DNA of 64,000 nucleotides from Tridacna crocea (GCA_943736015.1 OX031060.1:13033501-13097500); one strand, 5' to 3'; positions 33,728 through 44,914 are shown, numbered from the stretch's first letter. The notes: a model not told the origin generated them from the letters alone. A program made the numbers and translations.

Positions 33728-33783
33728 TTGCAATTGCTTTCAGTGATAACAAGTCTAAAATGTTGTTATGTGGCAAAGATTAA
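33724..33783 (+). mobile_element. MITE right-end remnant, family A
   Basis: Only the last ~60 bp (Y end) of a copy, lying between two TTAA sites. Confidence 0.6.
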
Positions 33784-34000
33784 CTCATTACCAAACAACA
33801 AAATTTTAGGATTGTCCAAATCGAAAGGATTTGAAGACGACAAAATAAGAATTACTGAAAATTGTTTTGTGAAGGGTAGAAAACATTGTGGGAAAAGGAG
33901 AAAATGCTGGTTTCCAGCATTTTCTCCTTTTTCCACAGTGTTTTCAAAAGGCTTCCTTCTCAGGGTCATCAAAAGTTGGGATTCTGTGGTAAACAATTAA
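33780..34000 (-). mobile_element. Hairpin MITE, family A
   Basis: Y end left ('accaaacaacaaaatttta'), X end right; centre GCTGGTTTCCAGC. Confidence 0.85.
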
Positions 34001-34608
34001 ACTGTCAAAAGTGTGAACACCTACAAACAGAAGTCCCAATGCAACTTCAGTCACTGTCTACTTACAATGTGAATCAAGATATGACAGTATCTTGCAGCCT
34101 GAACTTTGGGCCAAGCCCCTGTTCTGCAATTGGCACCCTACAGGATTTGAAAACGGGGGACCTGCAACACGCAAAAAAGGGGCATTCTAACATTTGCACA
34201 AATGCCTTCTCATTGTTTGCCCATGTCTTCGAAGATTCAGCCTGTCTGCTTTGACGCATCAATCCTGCCATTATTGGAGGGATTGTAGTATTATGGGCTG
34301 TAAAGTAGCAATGGAGAAATTGGCTTTTAACAATACAATTGAGGAGAAATCAGGCCTATTTTAGCTCCAGATTTTTCGAAACTGCTGATCATAACTGAAT
34401 GAATTGCACCAGGTAGCGTTTATTGAGTAGACGTTTATATTAGTTTGAAATTCAAAGTAAAGGTTGTCACATAGAAAAGAAGTCTGGTTCTGTACCCAGA
34501 ATGCCCAAATTAGGTAGATGTGTATTTGTGGAATGCCATCTAGCGGGAGATAATGCAGTCCCTCAGGATAATCCGAAAAGACCATGTTTTTTATGTAATT
34601 TTTGTTCT
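34001..34608. other. No recognised gene
   Basis: Includes a phrase 'cctgcaacacgcaaaaaagg' similar to one near 22227 and so probably fold-back element debris. No coding exon seen. Confidence 0.4.
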
Positions 34609-34745
34609 GCACAAGTCTCCTGTAGCACAAAATCTAATGCAGTTGTAAAGTGTCGTGTAGGATTAGCCCGTGCGGACAGCGCAGGCTGACCCAAGTCGAC
34701 ACTTTATGCAAATGTCCCAATGCATCTATTTGCGTGTTGCAAGCC
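34609..34745. mobile_element. Fold-back element, same family as 22225-22490
   Basis: 'gtgtaggattagcccgtgcg' faces 'gcgcaggctgacccaagtcg', with the same flanks 'agcacaaaatctaatg' and 'gtgttgcaagcc'. Confidence 0.6.
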
Positions 34746-35477
34746 ATTATATGTCATATATACATGTAGTGTTTTCTCCTTTCCCAACTATGTCTTTTAA
34801 TCTTGGTTTACAGGGCACAAAAATGCAAAACCTCACAAATAACATTTGGCCAAAACATTCTACTTCGTAACTTCATCTGGCCAAATAGTCTATGGCTGAT
34901 ACGTCCTGGCCAAAACGTCCCACATGTGTTTGGCAAAGGTTGACAAAATAGCAAAGGTTGTAAATTTTCTCAATGATGTAGAAGTGCCTCAGTTGTCGTT
35001 TTTTAACCTTCCTACATTTTTTAAATGTACTACTCAAACTTTGATAGGGATCAGTGAGACATTTTAATATGTACATGTATATATGTTACAGCAATGCAGT
35101 TTTGTATTCAAAACATCAATTTCTGCAAGTTGTTCATTTCATCAGCATGGCAATTTAACAATGAAAACCATTGCTGATATATGCAACACACATACATCAG
35201 CTGAATTTAATATCCCTAGCAAATTTTCAGTAGTATACAAAACTTTATTTTCACCTTAAAATTCACAAGTTTTATATGGATTGTAAGTACACCTAACTCT
35301 CGAACACATTTCTGCTCGCACAAGTTTTAAAATGATCTATATTTTGAAAGCACAATAATAAGTCAACAAGTTAAACATACCTCAAATGATCAAACTTGTC
35401 TCTGAGAGGTATAGAATTATATTTGAAAAGGAGAAAATACTACTTACTGTTTCTGGAAACTTTACATTCCCATTCTT
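34746..35477. other. No recognised feature
   Basis: AT-rich; contains 'atgtacatgtatatatgt'. Near 35410-35440 there is a short MITE-like piece. Confidence 0.4.
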
Positions 35478-35649
35478 AGCTCTTTACTAAATGACAAAGT
35501 TTTAGACTGGTCCCAGTTGGGAGCACTTGTGGAGGTCAAAATAAACATTACTCAAAGATTTAACTTTGTTTCCAGCGGGGTAAAAAAAAAGGGTGGGAAA
35601 AGGAGAAAATGCTGGTTACAGAGTTTTTTATAGTGAAAGAAGTTTAGTC
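35478..35649 (-). mobile_element. Truncated hairpin MITE, family A
   Basis: Y half and left arm, then a non-MITE stretch 'atagtgaaagaagttt' that recurs at about 37306. Confidence 0.6.
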
Positions 35650-35823
35650 TTAATCCCAATACCACACAATCCCTACTTTAAACGAGAAAGAAGCCTTTTG
35701 AAAACATTGTGGAAAAAGGAGAAAATGCTGGTTACCCAGCATTTTCTCCTTTTCCTACAATGTTTTCAAAAGGTTTCTATCTCTGGGTAAAAAAAAAACA
35801 GGGATTGTTTGGTTAAGGGTTAA
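35650..35823. mobile_element. Chimeric hairpin MITE with two X ends
   Basis: Left 'accacacaatccctacttt' and right 'acagggattgtttggttaag' are the same end in inverse orientation, so the element is palindromic over its whole length. TTAA at both ends. Confidence 0.75.
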
Positions 35824-35857
35824 AAGATTGTACTTTCAATAACTATCAATAAAGGGT

Positions 35858-36083
35858 TTAATCCTTTACCACACAATCCAGAGTTTTAAATAATGACCCC
35901 AAAAAGGCAGCTTTTTGAAAACATTTAAGGAAAAGGAGAAAGTGCTGGTTCTCCTTTTCCCACAATATGTTCTAAACCATCATAGACAAATCCAGTGATT
36001 TCTGTCACATTTGCTTTGTTCTCCGCTAATTATTACTTTCTGTTTGGACATGTCTTCATTTTTGTAATTTGGCAAAGTTTTAA
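35858..36083 (+). mobile_element. Hairpin MITE, family A, hairpin centre deleted
   Basis: TTAA at both ends; sequence runs 'agtgctggttctccttttcc', so about 15 bp of stem is gone. Confidence 0.75.
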
Positions 36084-36295
36084 CCCTTTACCACACAATG
36101 ACAACTTAGCAAGAAACCTTTTGAAAACATTGTGGGAAAAGAAGAAAATGCTGGTAACCAGCATTTTCTCCTTTTTCCACAAAGTTTTTTACCCTATAAA
36201 AGCAAAATTGCACCATTTGAGCTACTATGAAATTGACGTTTGCAAATTCTTTCAATTTAGATAGGTCTAAAATTTTCTGTCTGGTAAAGGGTTAA
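36080..36295 (+). mobile_element. Hairpin MITE, family A
   Basis: Shares TTAA with its left neighbour; right half resembles 6364-6864 ('gagctactatgaaattgac'). Confidence 0.8.
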
Positions 36296-36366
36296 AAGAT
36301 AGGTCTTGTTTCAAAGAGGTAGCATTTTCTCCCTTTTCCATAATGTAGTCTGAAACCTTTCTTCAT

Positions 36367-36716
36367 CATCTTCGCTAGCCAAGGTTATGATCACTATGTG
36401 GATCTTACCTTGGCTGATTTAGCCTGATTTCTAGATTCCTGTGATGCGCCCTCTATTGGATGATGGTTATCAACCCCGAATACACATGAAGCGATAAGCA
36501 GACATCCACGTGGCTTTCCATGTTTATCTTCTTTTCGAACGGTAGTAGCCTTATTCTATTTTTATCAGCGATGAAATGCTACGAGCGATTTCATTCGTTG
36601 CAGTTAGAGCTGGCTGCATCCAATGAAAAATCATATCAGGGGAATGTAAAAAATCAAGCTCGATCTGCCAAGGGTAGAGTAGTGTAGTGAATCATCAGCC
36701 TTGGCTTGCGAAGATG
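36367..36716. mobile_element. Short element with ~30-bp inverted ends
   Basis: Left 'catcttcgctagccaagg' matches the inverse of right 'ccttggcttgcgaagatg' with few differences. Interior non-coding; no clear target duplication. Confidence 0.55.
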
Positions 36717-36786
36717 TTTTTCATCGGCATCCTTGAAAAATTGGACATTATCAGTAAAGAGATATGGATAGAGTTAAAACAGTTTA

Positions 36787-37237
36787 CACGGCGGGGAATC
36801 ACGTGACACAACAACAACAACAATGACCGTTATTTGAAAAAATTCCCCGACTTCTGGTAAGAAAATCTTCAATAATTCCGTTAATACATAACCGATTGGA
36901 ATTTGGTTTAAAGCAGAGAAGGCGGAAGGACTCCAGGGATTTGCTTGATGTCTTAGATGTTTTAAACAACACCTGATAAAAAAGTTATTGACGAGCAAAC
37001 AAATTTTTTACCCTGGATAATTTGTTTGCTCGTCAATAACTTTTTTATCAGGTGTTGTTTAAAAAATCTAACACATCAAGCAAATCCCCGGAGTCCTTCC
37101 GCCTTCTCTGCTTCAAACCAAATTCCAATCGGTCACGTATTAATGGAATTATTGAAGATTTTCTTACCTGAAGTTAGGGAATTTTTTCAAATAACGGTCA
37201 TTGTTGTTGTTGTTGTGTCACGTGATTCCCCGCCGTG
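36787..37237. mobile_element. Large palindrome, two ~219-bp arms
   Basis: Arms 36787-37005 and 37019-37237 with a ~13-bp spacer. Outer ends CACGGCGGGG and CCCCGCCGTG, flanked by the 5-bp direct repeat GTTTA (36782-36786, 37238-37242). Differences between arms are scattered, so it is not a recent exact inversion. Non-coding; both arms give mirrored open frames that I treat as artefacts. Confidence 0.85.
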
Positions 37238-37324
37238 GTTTAGATGTCGAAACTATAATTTTAGTGTTCTTTGAATTTGTCAGATTTTTCCCACAGAGCT
37301 TTTCATAGTGAAAGAAGTTTTGTC

Positions 37325-37547
37325 TTAAACCCATTACCACACAATCCCTACTTTAAACGAGAAAGAAGCCTTTTGAAAACATTGTGGAAAAAGGAGAAAA
37401 TGCTGGTAACCAGCATTTTCTCCTTTTACCACGATGTTTTCTACCCGTCATAAAACAAATTTCAAACTTTCAGTCACTTTTATTTTGTCTTATGCAAATG
37501 CTTTCGATTTGGACAAGTCTAAAATATTGTCGTTAGTAAAGAGTTAA
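37325..37547 (+). mobile_element. Hairpin MITE, family A
   Basis: TTAA at both ends. The left flank and the first ~90 bp match 35621-35745, including non-MITE bases. Confidence 0.85.
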
Positions 37548-37982
37548 AGGAGAGAGTTTGGAGGCTTTTTTATTTTAGCCTTAAGATGTCACAACTAATT
37601 GGCAGTGCAAATTGCAAATCAGACAATAGATTTCAGACAGAATACTGTAGGTTTTTGTCTGTTTTCTGATCTTGATCTTTGCTTTTTGTAAAGTCAAACA
37701 CAGTGCTCTATGGGATGAAATGTAAGTTGATTCATTTTAAATATATCTGTATTTCTTTTTTCTTCAAAATTTGTATTTTCACTAGAACTTGTTTAGTCTT
37801 CTTACCTTCCAGGCTGAAGAAATTTGATGTTTTAAAAAAAAAAAATTGTTACATGTATCAAATGAGAAGTATTGGCAAAGGATTGTGCAAAAATGACTCA
37901 AAAAGGAATGGTGTATGGTAATTTGTGAGTTGGACATTGGTAGATAATAAAGATTTGTTGAGTGTTTGAAGTTTTTCTTTTT
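37548..37982. other. No recognised feature
   Basis: T-rich; nothing supported. Confidence 0.4.
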
Positions 37983-39232
37983 TATTATGCTCCCCAAAGG
38001 GCGAGCATATAGTCGCCGCTTCGTCTGTCCGTCCGTCTGTCCGTCCGTCCTTCCGTCCGTCCGTCCAGCCGTCCGTCAGTCCGAAGCGATTTCTCCACAA
38101 CCCTTGGACCAAATTGGATAAAACTTCATATATGAACTCCTTAGGGTTACATGCCGATACACTTTTCCCGGATTTTCAATTTGACCCCGTGTCATGGAAA
38201 AAGGGGGCTTAATGCAAAATTGCAATTTTTACTAATATCTCATTCAGTTTTTGTCAGAATATCATGAAACTTCATGGTTATATTGTTTATGGATAGTTTT
38301 AGCATGTGCCCTTGCTATTTTTAATCTGGGCTTTTTTTAAGTTGACATTCTGTCATGGAAAAAGGGGGCTTCTTGCAAAATTCCAATTTTTACTAATATT
38401 TCATTCAGTTTTGGTTAAAATTTCATTAAACTTCATGGTTATATTGTTTTTTCAAAGTTTCACCATGTGCTCTTGTTTCTTTATCTATGCGTTTTTCAAT
38501 TTGACCCTCTGTCATGGAAAAAGGGGGTTTCTCGTAAAATGAAAAAGGGGCCCTAATGCAAAATTGCAATTTTTACTAATATCTTGTTCAGTTTTTGTCA
38601 ACATTTCATGGTTATATCTTGTTTTACAAGTTTCAACATGTGCCCTTTGTTTTTGCAATCTGTGAATTATTAATGCGCAAATACGTCTTTCCTGGTTTCT
38701 CAAATTAAGGCTGCATCACGGAAAAAGGGGACTTCATGGAAAAAATTGTTTTTCACTAGGTTTTCCTTTATCAGTGCTCAAAACTTTGTGAAATTTCAAA
38801 TCTGAACTTGTTGGAACGTTGCCCAGGTACCTCTCTTCCTTTTTCTCAATTTCAGGCTGCGTCTTGGAAAAAGGGGGCTTCATGTAAAAAATTCTTTTAT
38901 GTAATATTTAATACATGACTGCTCAAAATTTTATGAAATTTCGAATTTTGAATTATTATTCAAAAATGCCACAAACCACATACCCGTTGTATTTATTGCA
39001 ATGATCCAATATTGTCTTATGGGAAAAGGGGGCTTAAAGGGGGCTTATTGGGCTTATTGTCCTCTACAAGTTTGTGTTGGCTATCTCTAAGATAGTAATT
39101 GCCTTTTCACTTCAAATTTTGGGGGGTATGAACAGGTTCTTCTAGGATAAAAGAAGTGAATCTATATCAATTTCTTATCAATGACAAGCTCTTGTTCGGG
39201 GAGCATAACCCGTCTCTGACGGCTCTTGTTTA
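37983..39232. mobile_element. Tandem-core element, ~160-bp units
   Basis: Starts 'attatgctccccaaaggg' with a CCGTC-rich leader (about 38020-38085). Core units marked by 'ggaaaaagggggctt' at about 38195, 38355, 38515, 38715 and 38865. The right end repeats the terminus inverted ('cggggagcataacccgtctc') and closes 'ggctcttgttta'. Confidence 0.7.
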
Positions 39233-39275
39233 TTATAGAAAACATGAGTGTTACTCTCTTACAGCGTTTTAACAC

Positions 39276-39506
39276 TTAACCCTTTACCACACAATGATGA
39301 CTTTTGACGACCCTGAGGTAATAGCCTTTATAAAACATTGTGGGAAAAGGAGAAAAATGCTGGTAACCAGCATTTTTCTCCTTTTCTCACAATGTTTTCT
39401 GTCCTTCCCAAGTCAAATTTCGATTCTTTAGTCACATTTGTTTTGTTGTCTGCAAATGCTTTGAATTTGGTCCAATCTATAAATTTGTCGTTTGGTAAAG
39501 AGTTAC
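39276..39506 (+). mobile_element. Hairpin MITE, family A
   Basis: Left TTAA, right TTAC. Both arms carry one extra matched base (GAGAAAAATGC and GCATTTTTCTC). Confidence 0.85.
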
Positions 39507-39639
39507 AGGTTAAGAACATATACATGTATCTTGTTTTGAAGATGGCAAGTCTGCTTTTGATGCTGTTAGAGATGCACCCTCACAGCCAGAGAGGAAACAA
39601 ACGCACTTAAAACTTTACAATGTGTAGAATCTTTTTGTC

Positions 39640-39865
39640 TGTTTGAATGGTGTTTTACGCCGCTTTGAATATTATTTCAGTCATATCATGGCAACAGTTC
39701 ACCTATTCATCTTTCCTGGGTTTCACCAGTACAAGGCTAGACTCTGAAGTGTCTTGCCCAAGGACACTCCTGTGAAAAAATAACCAGTGGAGCTAGTGAG
39801 GCTCGAATCCGGGACCTCCAGATCACGAGTCCTGCACTCCACCACTGAGCCACACAGGACCCTGT
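39640..39865 (-). mobile_element. tRNA-derived SINE
   Basis: Read on the - strand, the head has 'ggctcagtggtggagtgcag' and 'ggattcgagcctcac'-like boxes. The tail ends in 'attcaaagcggcgtaaaac', a SINE tail type found in molluscs. Confidence 0.6.
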
Positions 39866-39933
39866 GTGTAGAATGTAAACAGTTGTGTATACATAGATTA
39901 AAAAAAAAAAAGAAAACGATACAAGGTGTATGT

Positions 39934-40162
39934 GTTAACACTTTCCCAAACAATCCCTGGTTTTTACGGGTCTTGAATTGTAGCCTACTGAAAACATTGT
40001 GGGAAAAGGAGAAATGCTGGTAACCAGCATTTTCTTCTTTTCAAACAATGTTTTCTACCCTATCATAGACAGAAATCATCTTTTCAGCAAGAGTTGAATT
40101 GTCGTCTGCAAATGCTTTCAATTTAGTCGAGTCCAAAAGTTTGTCGTTTGGGAAAGGGTTAA
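39934..40162 (+). mobile_element. Hairpin MITE, family A, CCC-AAACAATCCCTGG subfamily
   Basis: Termini ACACTTTCCC and GGGAAAGGG with TTAA. Same subfamily as 41574-41802. Confidence 0.8.
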
Positions 40163-40189
40163 AGAGATGCTAGGGATTTGTCTTTGATT

Positions 40190-40280
40190 TAATCCGGAAA
40201 TCGATCGGGATTCGAACCCAGGGTCTCATGAATACCATTCCTGCACTCTAACCAACTGAGCTACCAAACCACATATCGAT
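40190..40280 (-). mobile_element. tRNA-derived SINE head
   Basis: On the - strand: 'ggtagctcagttggttagag' (A box) and 'gggttcgaatcccgatc' (B box). Acceptor arms do not pair, so not a tRNA gene. Confidence 0.55.
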
Positions 40281-40536
40281 ACGGCCGCACGATATATCAC
40301 CAAATACCTGTACCCGGCTACATTACATCTGTCTGTGGGATATACCAGTCTACTACATGTGGTTGTTTATTTCTATGGCTAACTGCAATAGAATGAAATG
40401 CATTTCCTATATAATAATCTGTGCAGCCATGCAAGCATCTGGCAACATTTGGCAGGAAGGTACAAGAATGATAATAATTTCATAAAATAAAGATCAAATC
40501 GATCACAAAACTGGATGAAAATGAATAGATGCATCT

Positions 40537-41008
40537 TTAACTCATAACCACATGATCCTGACTTTTAACCACCCTTAGATGTCGGTTGGTTGTAATGGGG
40601 TTTAACGCCTATTTAACAGCTAAGGTCATATCATGGCGGTCGGTGACGCACATGTGTTTCCTGGCTTCCTCACACCGGTACTTACACCACTTTCTTTCCA
40701 AAGCCACCGACTACTTTTCTCACATGCTTCGGCAGAGGTGACAGGCGAAAATACGCCTGAAAGAAAGTTCGCCTCAACCGGGCATCGAATTCACAACCAC
40801 TAGGTCATGAGTCCCGACACGCTCACCACTGAGCCACCCGGGCGGGCTAACCACCCATAGAAAGAAGCCTTTTGAAAATATTGTGGGAAAAGGTGAAAAT
40901 GCTGGTGACCTGCATTTTCTTATTTTCCCAAAATGTTTTCTACTCTATCATAGACAAAATCTTTCATTCGAGCTATGTTTAAATTGTTATCTGCAAATGC
41001 TTTGAGAT
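40537..41008 (+). mobile_element. Hairpin MITE, family A, split by a SINE
   Basis: X end at 40537-40579, then the SINE, then the body from 40848 ('taaccacccatagaaagaag'). Y terminus lost. Confidence 0.75.
40580..40847 (-). mobile_element. tRNA-derived SINE with target duplication
   Basis: Flanked by a 14-bp direct repeat 'taaccacccttaga' (40566-40579) and 'taaccacccataga' (40848-40861). The head (right side, - strand) has 'ggctcagtggtgagcgtgtc'; the tail is 'ggcgttaaaccccattacaa'. Confidence 0.75.
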
Positions 41009-41164
41009 ATAAACACTTCATGAGGAAACACATACGTTTCTTTATTTATGTCTATTCAACACATGTACAAAAAAAACCCAACCATTTTTCATCAAAGAAA
41101 CATCACAATAACGGCATGAAAATAAAAACTTGACAACATGGTGGTAAAATAACATTACTGCACA

Positions 41165-41352
41165 TAGCTCCAGATAAGAGGGAGTGACAATATTCTAAAG
41201 TCATTATTTCTCTAAAAAACTCTATGTTGTGGGTACTCATTAGAATCATCTCGATGAGACAATTCTAATGAGTACCCACAATATAGGGTTTGGTGGAGCA
41301 TTATTAATATTTTCAATTTTGAAATCAAAATCACTCCCTCTATCTGGAGCTC
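41165..41352. mobile_element. Fold-back MITE, ~188 bp
   Basis: 'agctccagataagagggagt' at the left pairs with 'actccctctatctggagct' at the right. The inner stem 'ttgtgggtactcattagaat' pairs with 'attctaatgagtacccacaa'. Confidence 0.8.
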
Positions 41353-41573
41353 TGTTTACATGTGGGGTACGACATCTCTGGAGTACTCATACCCTGGAGA
41401 TTGGGGTACAAGTTTTTCAAGGAATGAGTTCTCCAGGGTAAGAGTTCTGCTGATACCATTTCGTCACAGTAGATCTAAATCTATGTAGATCTAACTCAGC
41501 AAGTATTTATTGAAAAAAAAGATCTGTCCTATTTATTTGAGTTTAAATGGCACAACTGGTCGCAAAATTCATC

Positions 41574-41802
41574 TTAACCCTTTCCCAAACAATCCCTGGT
41601 TTTTACGGGTCAAGAATAGAAGCCTTTTGAAAACATTGTGGGAAAAGGAGAAAATGCTGGTAACCAGCATTTTCTCCTTTTCCCACAATGTTTTCTACCC
41701 TATCATATAGAAAAATCATCTTTTTAGCAACTGTTAATTTGTCATCTGCAAAATGCTTTCAATTTGGTCTGGTCCAAAATTTGCCGTTTGGGAAAGGGTT
41801 AA
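41574..41802 (+). mobile_element. Hairpin MITE, family A, reference-quality copy
   Basis: TTAA at 41574-41577 and 41799-41802. Arms perfect from GAAAACATTGTGGGAAAAGG outward to its complement, with centre GCTGGTAACCAGC. Good model for the family: X terminus, ~60 bp, 66-bp palindrome, ~100 bp, Y terminus. Confidence 0.9.
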
Positions 41803-42131
41803 TTGCTGTAAATTTGAATTTTTGTAAAGAGGTAGGTCCCTGAATCCCATTTGAGACATGCTTAACAAACCCCTCTCCACCTCTGAAGCAAAAGGTAAGC
41901 AGATGCCCTAGCAGGGCTAGACAATATCCCTCCAGACAAAACCACAATAACAACAACAGAGCTACCCTCTGAATCGACGGTAGGCCTCATGTCCCAACCA
42001 ACTACATGTAATAAGAAAATTGAATTTTAACTGATCTAGATCTACAGCAAAATTGTGAATAAAAATAGTAGGCAATAAATCAATGGGGGAAATGGATGTT
42101 TTAATAGAGCAAAATTGGACTAGAATATAAA
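41803..42131. other. No recognised feature
   Basis: Nothing supported. Confidence 0.4.
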
Positions 42132-43440
42132 CTAGAGGCCCTTTAGGACCTGAAGTCGTTCTGCTGGCTGTGAATTTGCTTTTATGCTAACATCCATTAT
42201 GAACTTATGATGTAAGAATAGAAAAAAAAAAACTGGGCTTCAAGACACCATCATAGGTAGGTATGCTGAACTAAAAAAAAAAAGGTGAATAAAATGAAGT
42301 TCGATTTCTCAAAACTAAATGTTTGGAATCCAGGCCAAATTTTAAAATATTTTAGTACGCCTTGTATTACACAATCCTATCATACTTCAAGGAAATGTGA
42401 CTAATAATGTGGACTTTGTTGAGTAAACAATACTAGGTCTTCAAACGGCTGCTTTTTCTGAATCGTTTTCTTCACTTTGAATAGAGTTCAATTCCTTGAT
42501 GAACCATACAATCTTTGCAAGTTTTAACAGAATAGGATCAACACTGAACTTCATTGCCCAAACAAGAAATGGAAATTTCAAACTCTGAAAGACTACTTTT
42601 ACCAAACTGACTGTCACTTTTGTTGTTGTTGTTTTTTTTTCAAAATCAATAGCATTCAAGCTGTTTATGATACAAAGGAACTGTGCAAGTTTAATTAAAA
42701 GCCGGTCCCAAATGCTGGCTTCATCACATTAACAAGAAATGGAAATTTTCAACATGAAATGGCTACTTTTCCCATACCGATTGTAAGTTTTTTTCAAAAT
42801 CAATAAAGTTTAAGCTGTTGATAAGACAAAGCAACTGTGCAAGTTTTATGAAAATCTGACCTCAAATGCTGACTTCATTGCATAAACTGAAAAAATGGAA
42901 ATTTTCATTAGCAAAAAGCTACTTTTCCAATACTGTTTGTTGGATTTGTTTTCAAATTCAATAGGGTTGGCTACTTATGAGGTTAACAAACTGTTCAAGT
43001 TTTACAAAAATCTGATAACAAATGCTGACTTTATTGCATCAACAAGAAATGGAAATGTTTAACTTGAAATTACTACTTTTCCCATATTGTTGGTTGGATT
43101 TTTTTTTTCAAAATCAATAGGGCTGAAGCTTTTTATAAGATAAAGAAACCGTGTAAGTTTCACTGAAATCTGACCACAAATGTAGACTAATATGGCATAA
43201 AAAAGAAATGCAAATTACTAACATGAAATGGCTACTTTTCCCATACTTTTTGTTGGAATTTTGTCTAAATCAATAGGTTTCAAACATTTGATGAGATAAA
43301 CAAACTGTGTAAGTTTCACGAAAATCTGATGAGAAATGCAGACTTTATAGCGTAAACAAGAAAAAGATTAACAAATGGACAGACAAGACAGACAGACAGA
43401 CAGATCGATGGACGGACCGAAACACCGCCACGACATAGTA
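42132..43440 (-). mobile_element. Helitron-like tandem-core element, ~156-bp units
   Basis: Inverse orientation of 59523-61092. The 3' end on the - strand reads a GGGCCT-rich hairpin then CTAG (42132-42160). Core units recur at about 42706, 42862, 43018, 43176 and 43331 ('aaatgctgac' and variants). The 5' end (about 43400-43440) has (GACA)n and 'tctactatgtcgtggcgg' on the - strand. Confidence 0.75.
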
Positions 43441-44914
43441 GAGTTAAAAACGAGAGAAAGTTGCTATATATCGTTGTGGGTGGGTCTCGGGTCTGTCCCA
43501 GATACATTTACTATTAGATTCCATTGTGATTTTTATGGTCAAAGGGAAAAAACTCGAACAATCTTGTATCCATTAGTTATGAAGAGTACTCTCCCTTATT
43601 ATCCCCCCCACCTCCCCCAAAACACACACACACGGAAGAGTCTTTTTTTCAACCATTACAAACAGTCACACCGAAACTTTAAGAACCGGTGCAGGGTTAA
43701 TTTATACCCATACGGTCTATCGAGAAACCCAGACCCTCTGCTAACACTCATTCTGCTAAATTTGTAAGTAAAATGAGGCTCAATCGATTTTAAAACCCAA
43801 TCTTTGCTTTTCAAAGGAGTTTTCTATTGAAAAAAATATTCTGAATGGACCGTGTACAGTAGATTCAAGACCAGCCTTTACATTTACATGCACACCCAAG
43901 TTAAGTCTGAGCTGATGGTTTCTCCGATGGTATTTTTTTCAGTCAAAGGCAGGATGCTGAACATTGGGTTATTTTGATTAAATTAATTCATTGTCTGAGG
44001 GATTAATAAAATCATTAGAGAGTGACCTCCCCTCTTACAACCACCTTTCACTAAAAAAATGGGGATCTGACCTGGGATCAACATTAATAAAATCGGGAAA
44101 AAGCATAGCTTTCATCTCCATTTATTCGCTTGGAAGATTCAGACCTGTATGCTTTAACTATCTGTCCCTGTTCGTTACGGTCAATGATTAAAGAAACAAT
44201 TGGAATTTGACCATTCAGCTCATATTAACGATATTTATCAATAACCTCGAAAACCTAATTGAACGAAAATATGTCGTTGGTTCAGAAGTTTAAATATTGT
44301 AACATAATAAAGTTTATTTATCGTATACATTCATCAGTTGATAAATTTAATTGTAAAAATTACTTTTTGATTCTGCGTGAGGTCTTACTTTGATAACCGA
44401 GTTGTTACTTCCAGGTTTAAATTTCGGCGGTCCCCTTGTTTACAAATGTGACGAAATATAGGGGAGACTACCACCTGTTTACAAACTAATAACCACGTCT
44501 GCAATTGGTTTTTCTTTCTTTTCTTTTATCATGATATTTTCAGAAGTAGCAGCATCTGCAATCCTGTCTTGAATTTAAACAGAAATAATGACAGCTCTAC
44601 GTTTTATTTTCTTTCGATACAGATCATCTTCACAAGCTGCAATGTTTATTCGTCTTCGGTTTTATACCGTCTACAAATTAACGGGAAGTAACTCTGCCAT
44701 TAAAAAGTGATGAAAATAAATAGGAGTTTTCTCCCTTTGACCATAAAATTACTCCTAATTTTAGCCAGTTTTGGTTCGTGCCACATACACCTTCAGATTG
44801 ACATAAATCATTGTAATCAGAGAGGAGAAAAAAAAAATGTTCATGAAATACAGGAACTTCAAAAAGTCGCATGCCCTGCAAAATTTTTATGGCAGTAGAT
44901 ACAAGTATACTGCT
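43441..44914. other. No recognised gene
   Basis: Contains short CA-rich runs (near 43615-43635). No exon, repeat end or RNA gene that I can support. Confidence 0.4.

Noticed and set aside
36774-37274. Two similar 74-82 codon frames beginning MLVNNFFIRCCLK on opposite strands
   Set aside because: They are mirror images produced by the 219-bp palindrome arms.
40200-40270. Possible tRNA gene on the - strand, and similar ones at 22714, 46050, 55240 and 55415
   Set aside because: A and B boxes are present but acceptor stems do not pair; they fit SINE heads.
28694-41710. A family of 60-90 residue open frames with phrases such as SLLKTLWEKEKMLVTSIFSF
   Set aside because: They are translations of the MITE hairpin in several frames and both strands; no start context, and the peptide follows the palindrome.
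43375-43767. 130-codon frame starting MDRQDRQTDRS
   Set aside because: Starts in the GACA repeat at the end of a Helitron-like element and resembles no known protein.
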